28,967 nt of DNA, from the IMG/VR virus record IMGVR_UViG_3300046171_000255, positions 1 through 28,967 of that record. One strand, given 5' to 3'. Made by a program: the position numbers and the translations under genes. Each line of letters opens with the position of its first letter. Positions within the stretch are counted from its first letter, which is position 1. This stretch comes from a virus. The notes beneath the pieces were generated by a model that ran no database searches, was not told where the DNA came from, and worked only from the letters and a program-made list of their open reading frames with translations. Of the stretch, positions 1-8,437 are shown piece by piece.

Positions 1-374
1 GTCATATGGTACGGAATCACATCCGTATAAACAAACCCAATAGTCTCGTCCTGATATGCCTTGTTCAGTTCCTCAAGACACTCTGGCATTAGAATGTCAT
101 CAGAATCAACCTCCACTAGAACATCACCCTCACCTTTATGAAAGGCATGATGCTTATGAAATCCAACACTGGTTGAAGGATCATCCGTGCGGTAAATTAC
201 AACACGGTCATCATTACGAATCTCTTCCTCAAGGTCTTCTTCATACAGAGCGTTGTTCAACCACAATACCCACTCCCAGTTCTCATAAGTCTGAGCAACA
301 ATACTGTCGTAGAGTTCTTTGAGATAGGGAGTCTTCTTATGTGCTGGTGTAATAATACTGAACTTATAATCCAT
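1..374 (-). CDS. GT2 family glycosyltransferase, 3' end cut by the window edge
   Basis: The start of an inverting GT-A glycosyltransferase of family 2, which transfers a sugar from a nucleotide donor. The translation opens MDYKFSIITPAHKKTPYL, the usual first beta strand and nucleotide-contacting segment, followed by the SIVAQTYENWEWVL helix and strand. The metal-binding VDSDDILMP motif (DXD type) lies near residues 89-97. Only about 124 codons are in the window, so acceptor specificity cannot be judged. The ATG at 374 is the first start after a near-consensus sigma-70 promoter at 398-426 and leaves a leader of roughly 17 bases. It is separated from the main sugar cluster by the photosynthesis and tail-fibre genes, so it may be an early gene acting on its own or the first of a second sugar block. 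Confidence 0.85.
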   Translation of the reverse strand, partial: MDYKFSIITPAHKKTPYLKELYDSIVAQTYENWEWVLWLNNALYEEDLEEEIRNDDRVVIYRTDDPSTSVGFHKHHAFHKGEGDVLVEVDSDDILMPECLEELNKAYQDETIGFVYTDVIPYHM

Positions 375-397
375 TCAAGTCATGATGATATATGGTC

Positions 398-426
398 ATT
401 ATATATGACCATGACAAGAACGTCAA
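398..426 (-). promoter_or_regulatory. Sigma-70 promoter overlapped by an inverted repeat
   Basis: Read on the minus strand, a -35 box TTGACG (426 to 421) is followed by exactly 17 bases and a perfect -10 box TATAAT (403 to 398). Transcription should start near 391, just upstream of the GT2 start codon at 374. A perfect 8-base inverted repeat, ATGGTCAT and ATGACCAT around a 5-base centre (392-412), covers the -10 box, as an operator would. No U-tract follows it, so a terminator is less likely. Confidence 0.75.
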
Positions 427-464
427 GAGTTAAGTTCTTTGATCTCCTGCTTCAGTGATGCGAC

Positions 465-884
465 TTATGAAGGTGGTGTTGGCCAGGTGGGGTTTGCAGG
501 GTCCGTGGTGTTAGCAGGCAGATCTCGCAGTGCTTGGCGATATGTAGTCCAAGCAGATTTAGTTTCTGTTGGCACATCATCTGCTTGGGTCCAATCTGAT
601 TCTGTGAGTTTTTTACTTCTCAGAAAACGGAGTCTGCCCCACTCTATAATTGGACCAACATCAGCGCGACGTGCTACAAGTTGGTCATGAGTTACCGCAA
701 TTGAGGGATCATCTTCCCAAGTAAATCTTTCTGTACCAGTGAATTTGTCTCCCATACCATATACACCATCTTCATCGGCATATTCAACAACCCAACCATA
801 ATCACTGTAGAGATACTGTGCTATTTGAGAAAGACACACATTCCCATTGTTGTATCTTATTTCTTGTTTAAAATTGAATGCCAT
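465..884 (-). CDS. Phage tail assembly chaperone-like protein
   Basis: A 139-residue protein. Residues about 90-139 (RSKKLTESDWTQADDVP, then a W-T-Y-RQALRDLP segment and a proline-rich end WPTPP) match the short domain seen at the C-terminus of many phage tail-fibre assembly or tail assembly chaperone proteins (Phage_tail_APC type). The N-terminal half is not recognised. It lies after the fibre gene and its three small partners, where a fibre assembly helper or a fibre-associated structural protein would be expected. The motif similarity is from memory and the role is inferred from context. Upstream, 885-925 is AT-rich and contains AATAAATA, one base from the T4-type late box. Confidence 0.65.
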   Translation of the reverse strand: MAFNFKQEIRYNNGNVCLSQIAQYLYSDYGWVVEYADEDGVYGMGDKFTGTERFTWEDDPSIAVTHDQLVARRADVGPIIEWGRLRFLRSKKLTESDWTQADDVPTETKSAWTTYRQALRDLPANTTDPANPTWPTPPS

Positions 885-925
885 TAGTCTTTAATAATAA
901 TGAGGAAATCGTACAATTTATTTAT

Positions 926-1366
926 TTAATTATCTCTGATGTAAGTGTAATTTACGGTAAAATAATCATAATTTTGCGCTTCATTCATTTCTACCTGTCC
1001 AGTCCACTCTCTAACATTCCATTGGAAGTTATAACTGCCAGGACCCATTTGAAATTGATAGAAAAATTCATTTTCTCCCCCATCATGATCTTCGTAACCT
1101 CTTTTATATCTACATGTTGTGCTATTTGCTGATGAACTTCCACTATGACTAAATCTGGTTTCCATTCCTCCATTACTACCCTCTCTAACATAAGAATAAC
1201 AGAAGAGTTTAAAAATTCCTTGATGACCGCTTGGAACGGTGAAACTATTTAAACTCAGATGAGTGACCCAAGATCCAGAAAGGTTTCTATTACTTGATGT
1301 GGTAGTGCTACTTTGTCCAGAATCAACTATGTTTGTTAACCCTGCTCCGCTTCCGTAAAATGCCAT
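926..1366 (-). CDS. Tandem fibre-associated protein, copy C (most diverged)
   Basis: A 146-residue protein of unknown family, the last in transcription order of three homologous genes. It shares with its neighbours the start MAFYG, the core SGSWVTHLSLNSFTVPSGH, a CYSY segment, the F-SHSGSSS motif, a YKRGYEDHDGGEN segment and the NFQWNVREWTGQ block before NYDYFTVNYTYIRDN. The pattern of short beta-rich segments with many Gly, Ser and aromatic residues suggests a small beta-sandwich virion protein, perhaps a fibre tip or adhesin. No signal peptide or membrane segment is visible. The ATG follows the upstream stop by two bases, with AGGG as a plausible ribosome site. Function unknown; a structural role is inferred from position. 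Confidence 0.7.
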   Translation of the reverse strand: MAFYGSGAGLTNIVDSGQSSTTTSSNRNLSGSWVTHLSLNSFTVPSGHQGIFKLFCYSYVREGSNGGMETRFSHSGSSSANSTTCRYKRGYEDHDGGENEFFYQFQMGPGSYNFQWNVREWTGQVEMNEAQNYDYFTVNYTYIRDN

Positions 1367-1368
1367 AA

Positions 1369-1806
1369 TTAATCCCTAATTACAATATGGTTTACCCCAA
1401 AATAATCATAATTTTGCTCTCGATTCAACACTACACCTCCAGTCCACTCTCTAGCGTTCCATTGAAAGTTATAGGTTCCTGCTCCTAAATGAAACGTATC
1501 AAAGTGTGTATTATCTCCCCCATCATGACCTTCAAATCCTCTTTTAAACCTAGTAACATGTCCATCTCCTGATGAGGATCCAGTATGACTAAATTTGAAT
1601 TCAGCACCCCCATTTGACTCTTCCCAACAATAAGAATAACAAAAACAATCAAAAACACCATAATGACCAGATGGAACTGTAAGAGAGTTGATGCTCAGAT
1701 GAGTGACCCAACTACCGGAGAGACTTCTATCACTTGAAGTATTTGTAGTGTTTTGATATGGGGTAACTATATTAGTTACACCCGTCGCAGGTCCGTAAAA
1801 TGCCAT
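1369..1806 (-). CDS. Tandem fibre-associated protein, copy B
   Basis: A 145-residue protein, middle member of the triplet. It is very similar to copy A (SDRSLSGSWVTHLSINSL, GVFDCFCYSYC, EFKFSHTGSSSGDG, GAGTYNFQWNAREWTGG) and less so to copy C. The junction before it is the same as the one before copy C: the upstream stop, two bases, then ATG, with the same flanking AGGGATTAATT, as expected from tandem duplication. Four cysteine and aromatic positions in the FDCFCYSYCWEES segment are shared with copy A but not fully with copy C. Function unknown; probably a virion surface protein acting with the long fibre. Confidence 0.7.
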   Translation of the reverse strand: MAFYGPATGVTNIVTPYQNTTNTSSDRSLSGSWVTHLSINSLTVPSGHYGVFDCFCYSYCWEESNGGAEFKFSHTGSSSGDGHVTRFKRGFEGHDGGDNTHFDTFHLGAGTYNFQWNAREWTGGVVLNREQNYDYFGVNHIVIRD

Positions 1807-1808
1807 AA

Positions 1809-2249
1809 TTAATCCCTAATGTATTTGTAAGCTACAGTAAAATAATCATAATTTTGCTCTTGATTCATCTGTATATTTCCAGTCCACTCTCTAGCGTTCC
1901 ATTGGAAGTTATAGGTTCCTGCTCCTAAATGGAAGGATGAATAGTGAGAATTATCTCCACCATCATTATTTTCATATCCTCTTTTAAACCTAGAAGTAGG
2001 TCCATCTGCTGATGAGGATCCAGTATGACTAAATTTGAATTCAGCACCCCCATGCTCACTTTCTCTACAATAAGAATAACAGAAACAATCAAAAATTCCT
2101 CTATGACCAGATGGAACTGTAAGAGAGTTGATGCTCAGATGAGTAACCCAACTACCGGAGAGACTTCTATCACTTGAGGTATTAGTATGCACCCTTGAAG
2201 CAGTAATTAAATTAGTTAAACCACCTCCACCATTTCCATAGAATGCCAC
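1809..2249 (-). CDS. Tandem fibre-associated protein, copy A (GTG start)
   Basis: A 146-residue protein, first of the triplet after the long fibre gene. It appears to start at GTG (2249-2247), overlapping the fibre stop by one base (TAGTG), which implies translational coupling to the fibre. The N-terminus MAFYGNGGGGLTNLI aligns with the other copies, supporting this start. The rest follows the common plan: the SGSWVTHLSINSLTVPSGH core, the cysteine-containing FCYSYC segment, the KFSHTGSSSADG loop, the DGGDN loop and the FQWNAREWTGN block. Two acidic glycine loops could bind metal or sugar, but that is only a guess. I do not recognise the family. Confidence 0.7.
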   Translation of the reverse strand: MAFYGNGGGGLTNLITASRVHTNTSSDRSLSGSWVTHLSINSLTVPSGHRGIFDCFCYSYCRESEHGGAEFKFSHTGSSSADGPTSRFKRGYENNDGGDNSHYSSFHLGAGTYNFQWNAREWTGNIQMNQEQNYDYFTVAYKYIRD

Positions 2250-5200
2250 TAATCAACCTCCTTAAGCATAAACATATATCTTTTACCATTACGTCTATTT
2301 ATTAAGAATAGATCATCTTTACCCTCTTGGATTGTGTAATCACCCCAAGTTCCATCTACCTCGTTTGTGCTACCCTCATTGCTGAGGTTAAGGTCATTGG
2401 TATAGACGTTGCGCCAGCGGACAGAAGACGTACCTAGGTCGTAAGTGTTGTTGTTTGCAGGACGGAAATGACCGCTGCCATCCATATATATGCGGTCAGT
2501 GCCGTTTTCACGGAATACAATTCCGCTGCTGCCACCAGAGATATAAAGCCAGTTGCCATGCGCTTGAATTTTTGGACTTGTAGAGTTACCAGTCCAGTCG
2601 CCATTTTCAAAACGAATGTCGCTGTTAGCTTTAATTAGAACTGCATTTGCACCACCAGAGAAACTGATGTCACCAGAAGCAGTGTCGGAAGTATCACTAC
2701 GAAGGAAAGCAGTGCTGTCTAAGTTATCAAGAGTTCCTGCGTTTCCACCATCAGGTCCTGTTGGACCTGTTGATCCAGTAGCACCCTGACGACCTTGATT
2801 ACCTTGAGGTCCACTAGGACCAGTAGGACCCGTGCCACCTGTCGGACCACCAGAACCTGTAGCACCTTGACGACCTTGAGCACCTTGAGGTCCACTAGGA
2901 CCTGTAGGTCCGGTGCTGCCGTTAGAACCAGCAGAACCCTGACGACCTTGATTACCTTGAGGACCTGTGGGACCAGTAGGACCCGTGGAACCACCAGAAC
3001 CTGTGGCACCTTGGACACCTTGAGGACCTGTTGATCCAGTAGCACCTTGACGACCTTGATTACCTTGAGGACCTGTGGGACCAGTAGGTCCTGTAGAACC
3101 TTGGACACCTTGAGGACCTGTGGGACCAGTAGGTCCTGTAGAACCTTGGACACCTTGAGGACCTGTGGGACCAGTAGGACCAGTAGTACCCTGAACACCT
3201 TGATTACCTTGAGGACCTGCTGAACCGTTAGAACCAGCAGATCCTGTAGTACCTTGGACGCCTTGAGAACCTTGAACGCCTTGATTACCTTGAGGACCCG
3301 TTGAACCTGTAACACCAGTATCACCTTTATCACCAGTTCTGGCGAAAGTAATGATTACATCTTCACTATTACTGAAGGAAGAAGCACTACCAGATACATA
3401 ACCACAACTTACAGTAAAGTATCCAGTGTTCTCAGTAAGACTGGAGATGGTAAACAGAGCAAAATCATCAGCGTTCAGTCTGTTAGAAATTCTAAAGTGC
3501 CCCTTGATTGTGGAGGTAGAGTCATCAATAGTTCTAATGAACGACTGAATATCAGTAGAATTATCATCAACATCATCAATATACAGCGCAGTAGCAGACG
3601 AAACTGTAGAGTTATTAAATTTTAGTTTACCTGCTCCAGGGTCACTAGCAGTGGTATTTGTTGAGAATGTATAGTCAAACGTAGCACCACCAAAGTTGCC
3701 ATCAGCACCCTGAACGCCTTGAGCACCCTGAACGCCTTGAGCTCCTTGAACACCTTGAGCTCCTTGAACACCTTGATTACCTTGAGGACCTGTTGAACCA
3801 GTAGCACCTTGACGACCTTGATTACCTTGAGGACCTGTTGAACCAGTAGCACCCTGAACACCTTGATTACCTTGAGGACCTGTGGGACCTGTTGAACCAG
3901 TAGCACCTTGGACTCCTTGGTTACCTTGAGGACCACTTTGAGGACTTACCCAATCTAGAGCACTACCAGTAGAACTTAAAACCGATCCAGCAGCACCTAC
4001 ATGACCATCAGCATCTTGAATACCACCAGTAATCTTTACACCATCAGATGTGGTTTCAAATTTCTTGGAACTATCATAGTATAAGTTTACTGGACCATTG
4101 CGAATCATGTCGCAATATCTTTCAGAAAATATTGTGGTTCTAAATTCAATTTGTTTACCTTGAATAAAGAGACTGTTGGTATTATGCTTATGAACAATGT
4201 TAGAAGTACCAGAAGCAGTATGATATATCTCTAATCCTGCAGATTCTCCACCTCCAGAGAAACCAGAATTAGCATCACCGATTAATAGTTTATTGTCATC
4301 AGTTATTCTTACATCCGACGTGAAAGATGATACACCAACAAAAGTTGAAAAACCACTAACATTTAAATTAGCAACACTAGCATCCGAATTTGTGGAGAAA
4401 CTTCCTGTAGCACCTTGAACGCCTTGATTACCTTGAGGACCTGTTGAACCAGTAGCACCTTGTCTTCCTTGATTTCCTTGGGGTCCTACTAAACCACTAT
4501 TAGAACCTTGCCAAACACCGCTGGAATTAATTACTTGAGTGCTTCCAACATAGAGTCCGCCAGTGGCAGTAACAATACCAGAGGAGTTGACTTGTAATAC
4601 ATCAAGACCAGTTGTATGAATACTCTGAGTATGGAATTGAAGTCCTTGCGTATGACCTAAAGTTAAAGCAGTTCCAACATTAACTAAGTTATTATCACCA
4701 TCAAGGGTGAGAGAAGAACCACCAACCGTAAGAACACCAGTTACTCTGGCATCACCATCAACGACAAGTTTTACTGTTGGATTGGTGGTGCCTATACCGA
4801 CATTAGATAATGTATGAATACCTGCATTGGTGGATATCCAATCATCTCCAATTTCATCCAAAAAACCGGCGCTAGTATCAACCCACTGAGCACTATTGCC
4901 ATCATTATAATATATTTTGAGACGACCAGTATCACTTTCCCACCACAAATCACCACCATTTGGATTGGATGGAGCGTTATCGGATACAACAACTGTCTCA
5001 GAACCACCAGCAGTTTCTACCCACTGATTGCTACTACCATCAGCATAGTAAACATAAAGTTCACCAACGTCAGTATCCCACCAAAGATCTCCGGAACTAG
5101 GAGAACCGGGAGCACTAGTGGACATTGTAACACTAGCAGATCCACCACCACCACCACTGATATTAGTTAGGGCAGAACCATCACCATAAAACTTATAAGC

Positions 5201-5503
5201 AGTAACAATACCAGCAGCAAGAACTGCAGTATTATTAGAACCTACGGCAGTGCTAACATTGTCAGTACCAATACCAACGTCGCCAGCAGTAAAATTAATA
5301 TCGTAACTTAAGGAACCGACACCGACATTAAATGGGTTAACACAAACGACGGTCGTACCAATACCCACCCCATTGGGGTCTTTCTCTAGGTAAAGTTTAC
5401 CATCGTTTGTGTTGATCGCGAGTTCACCTAGCGCCAACTGATCGCTAGTGGGAACCTTATTAGGAGTTGAAGAACGCCTAATAAAAATCTTTGGATTTGC
5501 CAT
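2249..5503 (-). CDS. Collagen-like long tail fibre protein
   Basis: A 1,084-residue fibre. Residues 1-45 ([19 protein letters not shown], then the [17 protein letters not shown] motif) resemble the N-terminal domain of phage tropism and fibre proteins. Two homologous modules near residues 130-215, each with a GDLWW-(D/E)-SD/TD-G-L-YY-DG-QWV pattern, follow. Three Gly-X-Y collagen-like blocks lie at about residues 338-368, 523-602 and 724-919, built mostly from [14 protein letters not shown] and TGPTGPQG units. The C-terminal domain has the phage fibre motif [18 protein letters not shown] and ends [16 protein letters not shown]. The collagen blocks would form triple-helical rods between globular domains, consistent with a trimeric host-recognition fibre. 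The ATG at 5503 follows a late-type promoter about 55 bases upstream. Confidence 0.88.
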   Translation of the reverse strand: MANPKIFIRRSSTPNKVPTSDQLALGELAINTNDGKLYLEKDPNGVGIGTTVVCVNPFNVGVGSLSYDINFTAGDVGIGTDNVSTAVGSNNTAVLAAGIVTAYKFYGDGSALTNISGGGGGSASVTMSTSAPGSPSSGDLWWDTDVGELYVYYADGSSNQWVETAGGSETVVVSDNAPSNPNGGDLWWESDTGRLKIYYNDGNSAQWVDTSAGFLDEIGDDWISTNAGIHTLSNVGIGTTNPTVKLVVDGDARVTGVLTVGGSSLTLDGDNNLVNVGTALTLGHTQGLQFHTQSIHTTGLDVLQVNSSGIVTATGGLYVGSTQVINSSGVWQGSNSGLVGPQGNQGRQGATGSTGPQGNQGVQGATGSFSTNSDASVANLNVSGFSTFVGVSSFTSDVRITDDNKLLIGDANSGFSGGGESAGLEIYHTASGTSNIVHKHNTNSLFIQGKQIEFRTTIFSERYCDMIRNGPVNLYYDSSKKFETTSDGVKITGGIQDADGHVGAAGSVLSSTGSALDWVSPQSGPQGNQGVQGATGSTGPTGPQGNQGVQGATGSTGPQGNQGRQGATGSTGPQGNQGVQGAQGVQGAQGVQGAQGVQGADGNFGGATFDYTFSTNTTASDPGAGKLKFNNSTVSSATALYIDDVDDNSTDIQSFIRTIDDSTSTIKGHFRISNRLNADDFALFTISSLTENTGYFTVSCGYVSGSASSFSNSEDVIITFARTGDKGDTGVTGSTGPQGNQGVQGSQGVQGTTGSAGSNGSAGPQGNQGVQGTTGPTGPTGPQGVQGSTGPTGPTGPQGVQGSTGPTGPTGPQGNQGRQGATGSTGPQGVQGATGSGGSTGPTGPTGPQGNQGRQGSAGSNGSTGPTGPSGPQGAQGRQGATGSGGPTGGTGPTGPSGPQGNQGRQGATGSTGPTGPDGGNAGTLDNLDSTAFLRSDTSDTASGDISFSGGANAVLIKANSDIRFENGDWTGNSTSPKIQAHGNWLYISGGSSGIVFRENGTDRIYMDGSGHFRPANNNTYDLGTSSVRWRNVYTNDLNLSNEGSTNEVDGTWGDYTIQEGKDDLFLINRRNGKRYMFMLKEVD
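2745..3330 (-). repeat. Collagen-like Gly-X-Y coding repeat, largest block
   Basis: About 195 codons of near-uninterrupted Gly-X-Y triplets inside the fibre gene, made of interchangeable 18- to 36-base units encoding [13 protein letters not shown] and TGPTGPQG segments. Smaller blocks of the same units lie at about 3697-3935 and 4400-4490. Units are nearly identical at the nucleotide level, so expansion, contraction or mis-assembly is likely here, and repeat numbers should be read with caution. Confidence 0.85.
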
Positions 5504-5530
5504 TATGTCTGTCGGTATATACCAGGATAA

Positions 5531-5565
5531 AGCAGTATGTACTGCTATCTGATATATTTATCAGA
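5531..5565 (-). promoter_or_regulatory. Probable late promoter and paired inverted repeats upstream of the fibre gene
   Basis: The minus strand reads GATAAATA at 5562 to 5555, one base from the T4-type late box TATAAATA, about 55 bases before the fibre ATG. It sits in a perfect 7-base inverted repeat (TCTGATA at 5548-5554, TATCAGA at 5559-5565 on the plus strand). A second perfect 7-base repeat (AGCAGTA/TACTGCT, 5531-5546) falls where transcription should begin. The first repeat also covers the HNH stop codon. Confidence 0.5.
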
Positions 5566-5944
5566 CACAATTATTCCTTCTAGAACCATACCTATAAAGG
5601 GTAACAGTTGGTTCTGGTTCCATCCAACTTTTGACTTTTTCGTAACGGTCAACATCAAAAAACTCCTGAGAAAGATACCAATCTTCCACAGGAGTATAAC
5701 CTTTATCTTGATTGCAGGAGTGGCAGGCACACAGACAGTTTTTTGTAAAGTCCGTGCCGCCTTTTGCTCTTGGAACGATATGATCTATTGTAAGATTCTC
5801 ATCAGACCCACAATAAGCACATTCCCAATCCCATTCTTGCTTTATCTTTTGCCTCCATAACCTTTTTGCTTCTGCGCTATTTGCTGTGTGGAGGTTAAAG
5901 ACATAGGCTTGAAAGGTATTGTAGAGAGGCATAAAGAATTGCAT
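5561..5944 (-). CDS. HNH endonuclease
   Basis: A 127-residue HNH-family nuclease. The core is complete: a CAYCG zinc knuckle, the catalytic segment LTIDHIVPRAKGGTDFTKNC (asparagine near the second strand), and the closing CHSCNQDKG knuckle, giving two CXXC pairs that bind structural zinc. Such enzymes nick or cut DNA; in T-even-like phages they are often free-standing mobile endonucleases. Its position just before the fibre gene suits a homing element, though it could be a domesticated gene. I chose the ATG at 5944, seven bases after the preceding stop; ATG at 5932 (MPLYNTF) is an alternative, and neither has a strong ribosome site. A longer reading upstream would overlap the preceding gene and is rejected. 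Confidence 0.85.
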   Translation of the reverse strand: MQFFMPLYNTFQAYVFNLHTANSAEAKRLWRQKIKQEWDWECAYCGSDENLTIDHIVPRAKGGTDFTKNCLCACHSCNQDKGYTPVEDWYLSQEFFDVDRYEKVKSWMEPEPTVTLYRYGSRRNNCV

Positions 5945-5951
5945 CTTGCAA

Positions 5952-6140
5952 TTATTTATTATCGTCAAACCCGACAATCTTTTTCCATTTATTAAACATC
6001 GCTTGCATATGCCATGACTGTGCCAAACTCTTTGGTCCACTCTCCAGTAAAGCAAGTTCTCTCGGGTCACTTGTAAACTGTTTGTACTCCTCTCTCCAGT
6101 CTCTCAAGTTTGAATTATCAGGAGAAGAAAACTTCGTCAT
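5952..6140 (-). CDS. Small protein of unknown function (62 residues)
   Basis: A 62-residue soluble, charged protein (MTKFSSPDNSNLRDWREEY... ending KKIVGFDDNK). The start at 6140 lies inside the end of the preceding gene, overlapping it by 23 bases; a longer frame from 6182 would overlap far more. The composition is coding-like (acidic and aromatic, few rare patterns), and the short distances on both sides suit an operon. I do not recognise a domain. It is probably a conserved cyanophage accessory protein, but that is inference. Confidence 0.6.
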   Translation of the reverse strand: MTKFSSPDNSNLRDWREEYKQFTSDPRELALLESGPKSLAQSWHMQAMFNKWKKIVGFDDNK

Positions 6141-6429
6141 AATCACCCTCACCAACAACTTTAACTTCTTTCCAAGAACCACCTACACCACCATCCATGT
6201 TAACAACAATATCTCTTGTAGGAAGTTTAATATGATCATATTGTGCAACATCAACAATTTGACCCATCACAGGAGTGAACTGATAGTAATGCCCATTCCA
6301 ATTTTTGTTTCTACTAAAAACAAGATTGGTGGCATCACGGAGACCACCACAATCGGCAATCTTCTTACCAGTAGGATCAAATACAGTATAATAACCTGGA
6401 TATGGATCAGTTTGTTGAATTAGTTTCAT
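6118..6429 (-). CDS. Hypothetical protein (103 residues)
   Basis: A 103-residue soluble protein beginning MKLIQQTDPYPGYYTVFDPT and ending in an acidic segment GEGDYDEVFFS. No known motif is seen; GYYTVFDPTGKKIADCGG looks like a small beta-hairpin unit. It overlaps the end of talC by 23 bases and the next small gene by 23 bases, so it is translated from the same message as petE, petF and talC. Its function is unknown. Confidence 0.65.
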   Translation of the reverse strand: MKLIQQTDPYPGYYTVFDPTGKKIADCGGLRDATNLVFSRNKNWNGHYYQFTPVMGQIVDVAQYDHIKLPTRDIVVNMDGGVGGSWKEVKVVGEGDYDEVFFS

Positions 6430-7066
6430 TTACAGATGCCCAGTCCTTGTCAAAAATTTCAAGACCTTTATCGGTCAGGATGTGATCATACATTTGGTCA
6501 AATACCTTTGGTGGCATTGTGCAGATCTCTGCTCCATTATACCATGAACGAACAGCACGTTGAACGCTACGGATAGAAGCAGAAAGAACTTGTGTCCTTA
6601 CACCATGAATACGGTAGAGTTCAGAGATAGAACGCACAACCTCAAGACCAGCAACAGACTGATCATCAAGACGACCAACAAAAGGTGAGACATAAGTAGC
6701 ACCTGCCTTAGCAGCAAGCACTGCCTGAGCAGCACTGAAGATAAGAGTCACGTTGACCTTGATGTTCTGGTCAGAAAGAGACTTACAAACAGCAAGTCCT
6801 TCACGAGTACAAGGAACCTTTACGGTGCACACATCTCCAAACTTTTCATAAAGACGTTTACCTTCACGATACATTTCACCCTCATCACCAACCACTTCCA
6901 TACTGATATCAGTAATACCAATATCTTTGATCTCTTGGTAGACATCTTCAGGATCACGACCACTCTTCATAATAAGAGTAGGATTAGTAGTGACACCATC
7001 TACCAATCCTGTTTTAAAATATTTATTGATAATTTCAGTGTCAGCAGTATCAAGAAAAATTTTCAT
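6407..7066 (-). CDS. talC: Transaldolase, TalC/FSA type
   Basis: A 219-residue phage transaldolase. It moves a dihydroxyacetone unit between sugar phosphates in the pentose phosphate pathway; in cyanophage infection this is understood to push host carbon away from the Calvin cycle toward NADPH and nucleotide precursors. Family landmarks are MKIFLDTADTE at the start, GVTTNPTL (residues 24-31), the Schiff-base lysine in TVKVPCT (Lys83), VNVTLIFSAAQA and a YVSPFVGRLDD phosphate-binding strand. The length matches short TalC enzymes rather than the roughly 330-residue cellular TalB. I start at the MKIFLDT methionine (7066); an upstream ATG would add seven residues and run into the end of petF. It lies 20 bases after petF and overlaps the next gene. 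Confidence 0.96.
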   Translation of the reverse strand: MKIFLDTADTEIINKYFKTGLVDGVTTNPTLIMKSGRDPEDVYQEIKDIGITDISMEVVGDEGEMYREGKRLYEKFGDVCTVKVPCTREGLAVCKSLSDQNIKVNVTLIFSAAQAVLAAKAGATYVSPFVGRLDDQSVAGLEVVRSISELYRIHGVRTQVLSASIRSVQRAVRSWYNGAEICTMPPKVFDQMYDHILTDKGLEIFDKDWASVNETNSTN

Positions 7067-7086
7067 ATATCTATGAGTGTATTGCA

Positions 7087-7708
<622 letters not shown>

Positions 7709-7849
7709 TAATGTATACGCAACTACACTATCTATATCTTCCAGACTGAAGTGTATCGTATATTTGTTTTGACTTCATGACTTACCATTTCACCATGTTC
7801 TGTAACACATAGAAAACCTCTAATGGATCGTGGGCCCTTGACTACACTA

Positions 7850-8407
7850 CTATTTGAGACAAAAATTAAATGATATAGAAATCCTGTCTTCAGAACTTTT
7901 ATTAGATTCGACAAGATGAGGTAGATACGAAGGAAACAAAAGCAGCGCACCTTCCTCTGGATCCATCTTTAATTCATCTGGTCCAACATAAAAGTTTACC
8001 ATTTCATGTGGATGTCTAATTACAAAACTACCACAATTTCGTGGACAAGAAACCCAAAATACTGCAGATAAAATACTAGTAGGATGAATATGAAGAGTAT
8101 TATATGATTCAGGAGGATTTACATTAAACCAATAAGAATCAATTTGTAAATCTAAATCATATTCTCCAAGTCTAGTATTAGTTTTAAATGTTTCAATCGC
8201 AGAGTACAACGCATCAGGAATGGCATTTGGAACTGGCACAGGATCATTAAGTGTAAATATTTTTGATTGCCATCCCCCCTTACAAGATCTTAATGAAGGA
8301 GGGTTTTCTAATCTGTATTCTTGAATATTATTTTTTAATTGATCAAGATCAAATGATTCATCAACCATTTCAGATACAATTTTAATAGGGAAGATATAAT
8401 TATCCAT
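7850..8407 (-). CDS. 2-oxoglutarate/Fe(II) oxygenase-like protein
   Basis: A 185-residue protein of the putative 2OG-Fe(II) oxygenase group common in cyanophages (TIGR02466-like). It has the expected double-stranded beta-helix signature: NTLHIHPTS (His106/His108) for the first iron ligands, GALLLFPSYLPHLVESN with the distal His164, and a conserved Arg in DRISISFN (Arg175) for 2-oxoglutarate. The substrate is unknown; relatives are linked to carbon/nitrogen signalling or DNA/protein hydroxylation only by inference. The start codon at 8407 directly follows the T-tract of the terminator at 8408-8430, leaving no ordinary ribosome site, which is unusual. The MDNYIFPIKI start fits the family. Confidence 0.8.
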   Translation of the reverse strand: MDNYIFPIKIVSEMVDESFDLDQLKNNIQEYRLENPPSLRSCKGGWQSKIFTLNDPVPVPNAIPDALYSAIETFKTNTRLGEYDLDLQIDSYWFNVNPPESYNTLHIHPTSILSAVFWVSCPRNCGSFVIRHPHEMVNFYVGPDELKMDPEEGALLLFPSYLPHLVESNKSSEDRISISFNFCLK

Positions 8408-8430
8408 AAAAAAAGGAGTCCGTAGACTCC
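8408..8430 (-). terminator. Rho-independent terminator after the psbD-doxX small-gene run
   Basis: On the minus strand GGAGTC, the loop TACG and GACTCC form a perfect 6-base stem, followed by seven T residues that end at the ATG of the oxygenase gene. It ends the message carrying doxX and the three small genes. Confidence 0.85.
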
Positions 8431-8437
8431 TAGTATA

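Noticed and set aside
2745-3330. CRISPR-like array of short repeats
   Set aside because: The repeats are in frame, encode Gly-X-Y triplets and have no unique spacers of constant length.
2719-3333. Long open frames on both strands across the collagen repeat
   Set aside because: They are low-complexity shadows created by the 9-base periodicity of the Gly-X-Y codons.
5561-6070. Longer HNH start at 6070
   Set aside because: The added 42 residues overlap the preceding gene in another frame and do not fit the family.
7732-7950. A 72-residue frame from 7950
   Set aside because: Its first third overlaps the oxygenase gene in another frame and does not look like protein; only the downstream part is of interest.
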